From contig UGSS01000002.1 in NCBI GenBank assembly GCA_900454475.1, positions 1,631,605-1,695,604 of the forward strand: 64,000 nucleotides of DNA. Reading direction: 5' to 3'. The stretch comes from [Pasteurella] mairii (GTDB taxonomy: Bacteria; Pseudomonadota; Gammaproteobacteria; Enterobacterales; Pasteurellaceae). Each line of letters opens with the position of its first letter. Within the stretch, counting starts at the first letter, position 1. The notes beneath the pieces are model-generated. The model did no database searches and was not told the DNA's origin. It saw nothing but the letters and a program-made list of their open reading frames with translations. Of the stretch, positions 41,821 to 48,869 are shown piece after piece. The translations under genes and the position numbers were made by a program.

Positions 41821-43176
41821 TTAATATCCTAATTTAGCAGAATTTACCAATACTTGATCCACCATTTCTGGCGCAATACCAAGATAATTGCGCGGATCCG
41901 TCAAAGACTCAACTATTTGCGGATTAAGACGATTGGATACGCTTGGCATCGCATTTAAAACATCAGCTAAACGACCACCTTGTTCATTCACCACACGACA
42001 AGCATCATATACCACATCATGTGCATCTTGGCGACCAATATACGGTGCTAATCCCATCATTACTGCTTCGGCAACGATTAACCCATTAGTCATATCTAAA
42101 TTACGCCCCATAGCTTCTTCATCCACAATTAAACCACTTAGCATAAATTTTGCCTGGTTTAACGAGCCTGCAGCTAACACAAAGCTTTCAGGAATAGCAA
42201 TCCATTCCGCATGCCAAGGTCCTGTCGCGCGTTCCAAATCCTGAATCATTGCATCTAACATCAAGCCGGCTTGTTGACGTACACCTTTAGCACTAGCAAG
42301 CATTAATTCACTTGAAATCGGATTACGTTTTTGTGGCATAGTACTACTAGCACCTCGTCCTTTTACGAATGGTTCATATAACTCACCAAATTCATTAGAT
42401 GCCATCAACATAACATCGTAGGCAATTTTGCCTAGAGATCCCGTCACTAAAGCAAGAAAGTTAACCACTTCGGCAAAACCATCACGTGCTACATGCCAAG
42501 TAGATACCGGAACACCTAATCCAAGCTCTGCCATCATCACTTTTTGTACAACTAAACCCTTATCACCCAACGAGGCTAATGTACCAGCTGCCCCAGCAAA
42601 TTCCCCAACTAACACTCGTGGTTTTAATTGTTCCAAACGTACTTGATGACGGTCAAACATATCCAACCAAATTGCAGCTTTATAACCAAAAGTCACCGGT
42701 AACGCTTGCTGTAAGTGTGTACGTCCCGCCATCGCTGTATTGCGATAACGTTTGGCTAAGCCAGCTAAAATTGAACGCAGTGCTTTAATATCGCGCTCTA
42801 CAATTTCCAAACCATCACGAATTTGTAACACAACAGCACTGTCCATAATATCCTGGGTAGTAGCTCCCCAATGAACATAACCGCTTGATTTCCCTGCTTG
42901 TTTTGAAATCTGATGGACTAGTGGAAGAATAGGATAGCCGACAATTTCTGTTTCATGTCGTAATAAGTCAAAGTCCAGCGTATCTGCGTCACATTTTGTA
43001 GCGATTTCATCCGCAGCTTCCTGAGGGATAACACCGCATTTAGCCTGAGCTTTTGCTAATGCGATTTCCACTTCTACATATTTACGAATTAATTCCTTAT
43101 CGTCGAAAACCGCTCGCATTTCCGGTGTACCAAAGGAATCACGAAATAAAACTGAGTCTAGAACGTTTGATGCCAT
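41821..43176 (-). CDS. Fumarase/adenylosuccinate-lyase superfamily enzyme (PcaB-like)
   Basis: Beta-elimination lyase of the aspartase/fumarase superfamily. ATG 43176 (MASNVLDSVLFRDSFGTPEM) has AAGGAG upstream and gives 451 residues. The superfamily signature SSTMPQKRNP is near residue 277. GYVHWGATTQDIMDSAVVLQ and the region 1 motif AGRTHLQQALPVTFG match the 3-carboxymuconate cycloisomerase/adenylosuccinate lyase group. It is not the housekeeping purB: context is a carrier gene and a divergent GntR regulator, with no purine genes. The substrate is unknown. Superfamily chemistry commonly releases fumarate, which fits a fumarate-yielding catabolic role. Confidence 0.85.
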   Translation of the reverse strand: MASNVLDSVLFRDSFGTPEMRAVFDDKELIRKYVEVEIALAKAQAKCGVIPQEAADEIATKCDADTLDFDLLRHETEIVGYPILPLVHQISKQAGKSSGYVHWGATTQDIMDSAVVLQIRDGLEIVERDIKALRSILAGLAKRYRNTAMAGRTHLQQALPVTFGYKAAIWLDMFDRHQVRLEQLKPRVLVGEFAGAAGTLASLGDKGLVVQKVMMAELGLGVPVSTWHVARDGFAEVVNFLALVTGSLGKIAYDVMLMASNEFGELYEPFVKGRGASSTMPQKRNPISSELMLASAKGVRQQAGLMLDAMIQDLERATGPWHAEWIAIPESFVLAAGSLNQAKFMLSGLIVDEEAMGRNLDMTNGLIVAEAVMMGLAPYIGRQDAHDVVYDACRVVNEQGGRLADVLNAMPSVSNRLNPQIVESLTDPRNYLGIAPEMVDQVLVNSAKLGY

Positions 43177-43209
43177 AGTAAGCTCCTTTATTAACAATAT
43201 CATTTATTT

Positions 43210-43262
43210 GTTCGGACATATAATAATGTTCGGACATATAATAATGTTCGGACATATAATAT
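43210..43262. repeat. Three 18-bp tandem repeats in the lyase/GntR intergenic region
   Basis: The unit GTTCGGACATATAATAAT starts at 43210, 43228 and 43246; the third copy diverges after 15 bases. Each unit holds a TGT-N4-ACA-like dyad (TGTTCGGACA, first copy TTGTTCGGACA) and a TATAAT-like run. Position suggests operator sites for the divergent GntR regulator. Confidence 0.9.
43256..43261 (-). promoter_or_regulatory. Candidate -10 element of the lyase promoter
   Basis: Minus-strand TATTAT, about 36 bases downstream of the FNR dyad centre. It would put the start site near 43249, so the FNR site is centred close to -42, the usual class II activator position. Inference from spacing only. Confidence 0.35.
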
Positions 43263-43284
43263 CAACAATAAATTAGATTTTTCT

Positions 43285-43298
43285 TTGATAAAAATCAA
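43285..43298. promoter_or_regulatory. FNR site, perfect consensus
   Basis: TTGAT-AAAA-ATCAA, an exact match to the FNR consensus, between the GntR gene and the lyase gene. Suggests activation of the lyase gene, or of both genes, under low oxygen. Confidence 0.65.
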
Positions 43299-43350
43299 GA
43301 ATCGGTAAATTTCTGTTAAAATAATAAAAAATATTTAGGTAGTAAAAATC

Positions 43351-44106
43351 ATGAATCAAACTGAAAAAGAAAGCCGTTATATCAATATTGCGAAAGAATT
43401 AGCACAGCGTATTTCAAAAGGAGAATTTCCTGTGGGTTCTTTGTTACCAACGGAAATGGAATTATGCGAAACCTACCAAGCCAGCCGTCACACTATACGA
43501 GATGCTTTGCGTGAATTATCTGATATTGGTTTGGTATCACGCAAAAAACGTATTGGTACAAGAGTAGAAAGTATTGCGGAGACACCAATCAACCGTGCGC
43601 AGTCACTGGCATCACTGGAAGATTTAGTTGAATTAGCAAAAAATAATGTTCGAGTTGTAAAAGATATTCAAACACGGGTTGCAGATTCAGCTTTAGCTGA
43701 TTTAATTGGTTGTCCATTAGGATCTCATTGGATTCAAATTGAAAGTGTACGTGAAGATGCTGATAATACCAACGCACCAATTTGTATTACGGACAGTTAT
43801 GTTCATGCTAGCTACGAGAAAATTGTTGAATTGATTAAGTCAGATCCCTACGCATTAATCAGTGATTTAATTGAACAGCAATACGGACGTCGCAGTGTAG
43901 AAGTACGTCAAACAATTACCGCAGTAGCAATTAACTCACGAGAGGCAAAAATTCTTCATGCTGAAGAAGGATTCCCTGCACTAAAAATCATTCGTCATTA
44001 TTTAGATCGTCTCGGTAAAGTGATAGAAACAACAGTATCAATCCACCCCGCTGGACGTTACACTTGCTCTATTATTTTAAAACGAATGACAAAAGCCAAA
44101 ATTTAA
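43351..44106 (+). CDS. GntR-family regulator with UTRA domain
   Basis: 251 residues. N-terminal winged helix-turn-helix at about 10-75 (ELAQRISKGEFPVGSLLPTE, then YQASRHTIRDALRELSDIGL). The C-terminal UTRA ligand-binding domain is about 95-245 (RLGKVIETTVSIHPAGRYTCSIIL at the end). UTRA/HutC regulators usually repress adjacent catabolic genes and release DNA on binding a small metabolite. It is divergent from the lyase gene across 174 bases carrying the tandem repeats and the FNR site. The effector is probably the substrate or a product of the module. Confidence 0.9.
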   Translation: MNQTEKESRYINIAKELAQRISKGEFPVGSLLPTEMELCETYQASRHTIRDALRELSDIGLVSRKKRIGTRVESIAETPINRAQSLASLEDLVELAKNNVRVVKDIQTRVADSALADLIGCPLGSHWIQIESVREDADNTNAPICITDSYVHASYEKIVELIKSDPYALISDLIEQQYGRRSVEVRQTITAVAINSREAKILHAEEGFPALKIIRHYLDRLGKVIETTVSIHPAGRYTCSIILKRMTKAKI

Positions 44107-44169
44107 AAAAACAACAATGGTTCTTATTGAAAATATTAATGTATTAAGTAAATTAAAGTTCGTTTCAAA

Positions 44170-44613
44170 ATGACAATAAAAGAAAATATGTGGCATTGTA
44201 AACCCTTTAACGCGCTGACAACGACAGAGCTTTTTCACATTTATCAAGTTCGTGTGGCGGTGTTTGAAGTGGAACAAGCGTGTGCATATCCGGAAGTGGA
44301 TGAAAAAGATTTAATCGCACAGCATCTTTTTTACCAAGCAAGTGGCGAAATTCTTGCCTACGCTCGAATGATTCCCGCTGAAAGTGCGGTGCATTTTGGA
44401 CGAGTTTTGGTGGTCAAAACCGCTCGTCATTTGGGTTTAGGACGACAGTTAATCAAGAAAGTATTAACGGAAATCCAACACCAATGGGCGGATAAATCCA
44501 TTCATATCCAAGCGCAAACCTACCTGCAAGATTTTTATGCTTCCTTTGGTTTTAAGGCAATATCCGAAGTCTATTTAGAAGATGACATCCCGCATAGTGA
44601 TATGGAAAAATAA
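44170..44613 (+). CDS. elaA: ElaA-family GNAT N-acetyltransferase
   Basis: 147 residues matching the ElaA pattern throughout: LYQVR-like LFHIYQVRVAVFEVEQACAY, VHFGRVLVVKTARHLGLGRQL (acetyl-CoA loop with RxxGLG) and FYASFGFKAISEVYLEDDIPH. The substrate is unknown in the family. Its stop overlaps the ATG of the frameshifted MmcQ-like gene (TAATG), so the two were probably coupled. Confidence 0.9.
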   Translation: MTIKENMWHCKPFNALTTTELFHIYQVRVAVFEVEQACAYPEVDEKDLIAQHLFYQASGEILAYARMIPAESAVHFGRVLVVKTARHLGLGRQLIKKVLTEIQHQWADKSIHIQAQTYLQDFYASFGFKAISEVYLEDDIPHSDMEK

Positions 44614-44971
44614 TGATGAACGCCACACATTTTACGGTTCAAATTCAACAACGTTATGGCATAAAAGCCCAATACCCATGGGAAAATTTCCCAATTATGC
44701 CATCTTTCGCCACGCTCATCACCGCAAGTGGTTTGCGCTATTGATGAACGTTGCCGCCAATAAAATCGGTTTACCCAGTGGAGATGAAATCAATATTGTA
44801 AACCTCAAAGCAAAACCGGAGGAAATCGGATCTTTGCGCAGGATAAAAGGAATTTATTCCGCTTATCATATGGATAAAGAACATTGGATCAGCGTGCATT
44901 TAGGCGAAATTGAAGAAGCGTTGCTGTGGGAATTAGTGGATGAAAGTTTTTATTTGACGGTAAAAAAATAA
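44613..44971 (+). pseudogene. MmcQ/YjbR-family gene with a -1 frameshift
   Basis: The natural start at 44613 reads MMNATHFTVQIQQRYGIKAQ then YPWENFP and, if continued, hits a stop near 44743. The remainder of the family domain (NYAIFRHAHHRKWFALLMNV ... YHMDKEHWISVHLGE ... LVDESFYLTVKK) continues in the -1 frame from about 44690 to 44971. Together they give a full-length MmcQ/YjbR protein of about 120 residues (a small double-wing fold, DNA-binding-like, function unclear). The switch lies at A-AAT-TTC-CC. One base lost from the C tract, a sequencing error, or ribosomal slippage are all possible; mutation or error is likeliest. Confidence 0.8.
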
Positions 44972-45022
44972 AAGTGCGGTGGATTTTTCTCAAAAATAAG
45001 CTCAAATTTAACCGCACTTTTA
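44968..45022. terminator. Inverted uptake-signal pair as bidirectional terminator
   Basis: TAAAAGTGCGGT and ACCGCACTTTTA form a 12-bp stem between the convergent MmcQ-like and small membrane protein genes, with A/T-rich flanks. The classic Haemophilus-type USS terminator layout, though the loop of about 30 nt is long. Confidence 0.65.
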
Positions 45023-45031
45023 CTATATAAA

Positions 45032-45304
45032 TCACATGGATGCTGCACCAGCACTTAACCCGATTGTCGCTAATAAAATCGGTGAGGTAAACAAACCAAC
45101 TAAGACCAAAATCCATGCTAAAATATTGATGCCTATAGCCGGCATATTTTTATTTTTAACCGCAATAATCGTACCGATTAATGCCACAATTGCCGCTAGC
45201 GGTACAAAAACCACACCTAAAAATAAAATACCTAATACCGCAAGAACACAAGCAATAATTCCTGCCGTTTTACCCGCCTTAGTATTTTTTAGATTTTCAG
45301 TCAT
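45032..45304 (-). CDS. Small membrane protein, unknown
   Basis: 90 residues with two or three hydrophobic segments (about 14-48 GIIACVLAVLGILFLGVVFVP... and 58-85 GINILAWILVLVGLFTSPIL), a short NKNMP turn between them and a basic N-terminus. No catalytic motif. I do not recognise a family beyond a general resemblance to small DUF4190-like membrane proteins. RBS AGGAGAG precedes the ATG. It is 44 bases downstream of the lipoprotein gene on the same strand and may be cotranscribed with it. Confidence 0.75.
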   Translation of the reverse strand: MTENLKNTKAGKTAGIIACVLAVLGILFLGVVFVPLAAIVALIGTIIAVKNKNMPAIGINILAWILVLVGLFTSPILLATIGLSAGAASM

Positions 45305-45348
45305 TTTTCTCTCCTATCTTATTGTAAAATGATGCTAATTTTCTCTAC

Positions 45349-45699
45349 TCAACAACGTCCAGCGGCTTTCATCAACGGATTGCATGACGATGCTTTACTA
45401 TTTTCGATCGTTTTTCCTCCGCCAGAACAAAGCGCATCTGAAGACAACACTCCTCCAATTGTCGTGATATAACATTGGTGAGAACGTTGACCGACCGTTG
45501 CAACAAATCGAATATCATCCACTCCTCCATTGCGTTGACTAATGGTGACTTTATCTGCTGTTGTATTTAATGCAAAAGCTGCTTTTTCTTTTAACGATTG
45601 ATCAGAAATTACCGCATTCCCAACGACACCACACCCTGCCAGAAAAAAACTGACAATACTACTCAAAATACCAAGTTTTATCACTTGATTGTTGCTCAT
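45349..45699 (-). CDS. Putative lipoprotein, unknown
   Basis: 116 residues. The signal peptide has a basic start (MSNNQVIKLGILSSIVSFF) and lipobox LAGC (Cys about 23). The mature part is polar, with VTISQRNGGVDDIRFVATVGQRSHQCYI and four further Cys, likely forming two disulphides in the periplasm. No family recognised. It is divergent from an XRE regulator, and the shared 88-base gap holds a compact operator, so the regulator may control it. Confidence 0.78.
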   Translation of the reverse strand: MSNNQVIKLGILSSIVSFFLAGCGVVGNAVISDQSLKEKAAFALNTTADKVTISQRNGGVDDIRFVATVGQRSHQCYITTIGGVLSSDALCSGGGKTIENSKASSCNPLMKAAGRC

Positions 45700-45744
45700 T
45701 TTGACATCTCCTATAAATCCACAATCGTAATGTTTAAGTCTCGC

Positions 45745-45784
45745 ACCTAAAACAGGTTCATTCTAACCTGAACCTAAAATAGGT
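45745..45784. promoter_or_regulatory. Operator with repeated AGGT/ACCT dyads
   Basis: Two direct copies of ACCTAAAAnAGGT (45745-45757 and 45772-45784) flank a further AGGT...ACCT dyad (45754-45769). The right copy overlaps the AGGTG ribosome binding site of the XRE gene starting at 45788. Probable autoregulatory operator. Confidence 0.65.
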
Positions 45785-45787
45785 GCA

Positions 45788-46042
45788 ATGAAAACATTAC
45801 GCTCCTCAATATATTCTGAAGAACAAGTTTGGTTACGCGAACTTTTCATTCACAGACGCCAAGAATTAGGATTATCACAACGTGCATTAGCAGAAAAAAT
45901 GGACGTAGTTTACTCATTGATAGGAAAAATTGAGACGGGTGACCGCCGTTTAGACGTACTAGAATTTATTCAATATTGTCGGGCATTGGAACTGGATCCA
46001 CAGCAAGTGATACAAGATTTGGAAAACTTATCCACTAAATAA
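45788..46042 (+). CDS. XRE-family transcriptional regulator
   Basis: 84 residues. One Cro/C1-type helix-turn-helix at about 17-72: LFIHRRQELGLSQRALAEKM then YSLIGKIETGDRRLDVLEFIQYC. No extra sensor domain, so it is a bare DNA-binding protein like those of restriction-modification or toxin-antitoxin units, but no such partner lies beside it. Start ATG with AGGTG seven bases upstream, inside the operator. Its 3' end overlaps convergent yjjV by 15 bases. Confidence 0.88.
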   Translation: MKTLRSSIYSEEQVWLRELFIHRRQELGLSQRALAEKMDVVYSLIGKIETGDRRLDVLEFIQYCRALELDPQQVIQDLENLSTK

Positions 46043-46819
46043 CCCCAGACTAGTACGCCAGATTTGATCTTCAATCATCTCTGGCGTTTCTGGTCTTAGC
46101 GCGCATAATGCATGAAAGACATTAACAATGCGCTGTGGTCGGTTAGGTTGCCCTTGAAAGCCGAAAACTGGCATATCCGGCGTGTCAGTTTCCAGCACGA
46201 GGCTGTCTAAAGGAAGTTTGCTGATGGTTTGTCGGGTTTTATTTGCCCGTTGATAGGTAATCGTGCCACCGACGCCGATTTTATAGCCCAGATCCACAAA
46301 ACGTTTTGCCTGATCGTAGCTGCCGGAAAATCCGTGTACCACGCCACATTTTGGCAATGTAATGCGTTTTAAGAAGGCAAATAATTGATCATGCGATTTC
46401 CGCGAATGCAAATTCACCGGCAAGTTAAATTGCTTGGCAAGGAATAATTGTGCTTCCAAAAAGTCACATTGTTTACGCCACAACGCCTCGCTTAACAAGG
46501 TTTCCACACCGCGTTCCAAGCCAATTTCCGCCAGCGCAGTACAAGCTGAGCCGCGTTGACGAAGCGCTTGCGCCAGTCGATCTAAATCCGAAGATTGGTG
46601 CTGCTCAATATATAACGGGTGCAAACCCAATCCGTAATAGAGGCGGTTGGGATAAAGTGCGGTCATTTTTTCGATCGTTTTAAAATCCTTTTCTAATACC
46701 GCCACAATCAACATTTTTTCCACCCCCGCCGCTTGCGCACTATCCATTAATGGCGCCAATGGCTCAGAAGTCGTCTGAGCCAAATAATTTAAATGGGTAT
46801 GAGTATCAAAAAATGCCAC
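46028..46819 (-). CDS. yjjV: TatD-family metal-dependent hydrolase YjjV
   Basis: 263 residues, TIM-barrel amidohydrolase. Metal motifs: FFDTHTHLN (H-x-H), AEIGLE, LHSRKSHDQ, GVVHGFSGS and LETDTPDMP. GFQGQPNRP is shared with E. coli YjjV rather than TatD or YcfH. Probably a DNA/RNA-trimming deoxyribonuclease; physiological substrate unclear. The start is GTG at 46819, overlapping the ppiB stop (TAGTG). Pairing with ppiB suggests one transcript. Confidence 0.9.
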   Translation of the reverse strand: MAFFDTHTHLNYLAQTTSEPLAPLMDSAQAAGVEKMLIVAVLEKDFKTIEKMTALYPNRLYYGLGLHPLYIEQHQSSDLDRLAQALRQRGSACTALAEIGLERGVETLLSEALWRKQCDFLEAQLFLAKQFNLPVNLHSRKSHDQLFAFLKRITLPKCGVVHGFSGSYDQAKRFVDLGYKIGVGGTITYQRANKTRQTISKLPLDSLVLETDTPDMPVFGFQGQPNRPQRIVNVFHALCALRPETPEMIEDQIWRTSLGLFSG

Positions 46820-47328
46820 TATTCTACCGTCACAGACGTGATAATCACATCTTCCACCGGCACATCTTGATGGAAACCTTTATTGCCGGTTTTCACGCCT
46901 TTGATTTTATCGACCACGTCCATACCTTCAACCACTTCGCCAAATACCGCATAGCCCCATTCTTGCACCACAGTTTTACCGAACATTTCTTTTTTACGGT
47001 GATCCAAGAAGGTATTATCCGCCACATTAATAAAAAATTGTGCGCTGGCAGAATGCGGATCGGAAGTACGCGCCATAGCAATGCTACCACGTTTGTTGCT
47101 TAACCCGTTGCCGGCTTCATTTTGGATCGGCGCTTTAGTATTTTTTTCGCGCATCCCGACTTCCATTCCTCCGCCTTGAATCATAAATCCGTCAATAACA
47201 CGGTGGAAAATTGTGTTATTATAGAAACCCTCTTTGCAGTAATTTAAGAAGTTTTCCGCTGTAATTGGCGCTTTCTCATGATTTAAGGCAATTTTAATAT
47301 CGCCGAAATTGGTGTGTAATGTGATCAT
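46819..47328 (-). CDS. ppiB: Peptidyl-prolyl isomerase B (cyclophilin)
   Basis: Cytosolic cyclophilin-type prolyl isomerase, 169 residues, no signal peptide. The catalytic site is visible in [14 protein letters not shown] (Arg about 38) and [11 protein letters not shown]. It is divergent from cysS, as in H. influenzae and E. coli. Confidence 0.95.
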   Translation of the reverse strand: MITLHTNFGDIKIALNHEKAPITAENFLNYCKEGFYNNTIFHRVIDGFMIQGGGMEVGMREKNTKAPIQNEAGNGLSNKRGSIAMARTSDPHSASAQFFINVADNTFLDHRKKEMFGKTVVQEWGYAVFGEVVEGMDVVDKIKGVKTGNKGFHQDVPVEDVIITSVTVE

Positions 47329-47433
47329 TTTGATTTCCTTATGAAATTAAAAGAGGTTTATTATTCCATAAATCACAAAGAAGTGCTATAAAGTGCGGTG
47401 AGTTTTACCCCCGAATTTTAAACTGGAACAACC

Positions 47434-48813
47434 ATGCTAAAAATATTTAATACATTAACCAGAGAAAAAGAAATTTTTAAACCGATTCAGCAAAATAAAG
47501 TCGGAATGTATGTGTGCGGCGTGACCGTTTATGATCTTTGCCATATCGGGCATGGCAGAACCTTTGTTTGTTTCGACGTGATCGCCCGCTACTTGCGTTA
47601 TTTGGGCTATGAATTAACCTATGTGCGCAATATTACCGACGTGGACGATAAAATCATCAAGCGCGCCTTAGAAAATAAAGAAACTTGCGAACAATTGGTC
47701 GATCGCATGGTGGTGGAAATGTATCGCGATTTTGACGCCTTAAATATTTTACGTCCGGACTTTGAACCGCGCGCAACCCACCATATTCCAGAAATCATTG
47801 ATATTGTTGAAAAATTAATTCAAAAAGGTCATGCCTACGTCGCGCAAAACGGGGATGTGATGTTTGATGTGGAAAGTTTCAGCCAATACGGACGCCTTTC
47901 TCGCCAAGATTTAAGCCAATTGCAAGCCGGCGCGCGCGTGGAAATTTCGGAAATTAAGAAAAATCCGATGGATTTCGTGTTGTGGAAAATGTCCAAAGCC
48001 AATGAACCGAGCTGGGCTTCACCTTGGGGTGCAGGACGTCCCGGTTGGCATATCGAATGCTCGGCAATGAACAGCAAACAACTTGGCGAACATTTTGATA
48101 TTCACGGTGGCGGTTCAGATTTGATGTTCCCGCACCATGAAAATGAAATTGCACAATCTTGCTGCGCTCATGAAGGTGAATATGTCAATTATTGGATCCA
48201 TTCCGGTATGATCATGGTAGATAAAGAAAAAATGTCAAAATCCCTTGGCAATTTCTTCACCATTCGTGATGTGTTGTCCCATTATGACGCGGAAAGTGTA
48301 CGCTATTTCTTGTTGACTGCCCATTATCGCAGCCAGTTAAATTACAGCGAAGAAAACTTAAATCTGGCACATGGCGCGCTAGAGCGTTTATATACTGCGT
48401 TGCGTGGCACAGATAAAAGTGCGGTCGCTTTTGGCGGAGAAAATTTTGTCGCCGCATTTAGCGAAGCTATGGATGATGATTTTAATACGCCGAATGCGAT
48501 TTCAGTGCTGTTTGAAATGGCGCGCGACGTCAATAAATTAAAAGCGGAAGATATGGCAAAAGCAAACGCGTTGGCAGCAAGATTACGCGAATTAGCCAAT
48601 ATTTTAGGTTTGTTGGAACAAGATCCGGAAGATTTTTTACAAGCGGGATCCAACGATGACGAAGTGGCAAAAATCGAAGCCTTAATCCAACAACGCAATG
48701 CTGCGCGCGCTGCGAAAGATTGGGCAAGCGCAGATGCCGCGCGCAATGCTTTGACAACCATGGGAATTGTGTTAGAAGATGGCGCCAACGGAACAACATG
48801 GCGTAAAGCGTAA
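47434..48813 (+). CDS. cysS: Cysteinyl-tRNA synthetase
   Basis: Class I aminoacyl-tRNA synthetase, 459 residues. HIGH motif is HIGHGRTF (about 37-44), KMSKS is [12 protein letters not shown] (about 265). Zinc ligands: Cys in [10 protein letters not shown] and WHIECSAM plus FPHHENE. RBS GGAACA is modest. A strong terminator follows. Confidence 0.97.
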   Translation: MLKIFNTLTREKEIFKPIQQNKVGMYVCGVTVYDLCHIGHGRTFVCFDVIARYLRYLGYELTYVRNITDVDDKIIKRALENKETCEQLVDRMVVEMYRDFDALNILRPDFEPRATHHIPEIIDIVEKLIQKGHAYVAQNGDVMFDVESFSQYGRLSRQDLSQLQAGARVEISEIKKNPMDFVLWKMSKANEPSWASPWGAGRPGWHIECSAMNSKQLGEHFDIHGGGSDLMFPHHENEIAQSCCAHEGEYVNYWIHSGMIMVDKEKMSKSLGNFFTIRDVLSHYDAESVRYFLLTAHYRSQLNYSEENLNLAHGALERLYTALRGTDKSAVAFGGENFVAAFSEAMDDDFNTPNAISVLFEMARDVNKLKAEDMAKANALAARLRELANILGLLEQDPEDFLQAGSNDDEVAKIEALIQQRNAARAAKDWASADAARNALTTMGIVLEDGANGTTWRKA

Positions 48814-48835
48814 AAAAGTTATCCATCAACATGGA

Positions 48836-48869
48836 CATAAAAAGCGGGATTTCCCGCTTTTTTATTTAA
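48836..48869. terminator. Bidirectional terminator between cysS and recC
   Basis: AAAAAGCGGGA-TT-TCCCGCTTTTTT, perfect stem with runs on both sides, shared by the convergent cysS and recC. Confidence 0.9.

Noticed and set aside
41821..43176. Housekeeping purB (adenylosuccinate lyase)
   Set aside because: Sequence pattern and context (carrier, GntR/UTRA regulator, FNR site) fit a catabolic superfamily member better; purB usually neighbours mnmA/hflD-type genes in this class of bacteria.
44582..44971. One continuous open frame covering the second half of the MmcQ-like gene with an upstream ATG at 44582
   Set aside because: The N-terminal part of that frame is out of frame elaA sequence and has no family similarity; the real start is the ATG at 44613 in another frame, so this is a frameshifted gene.
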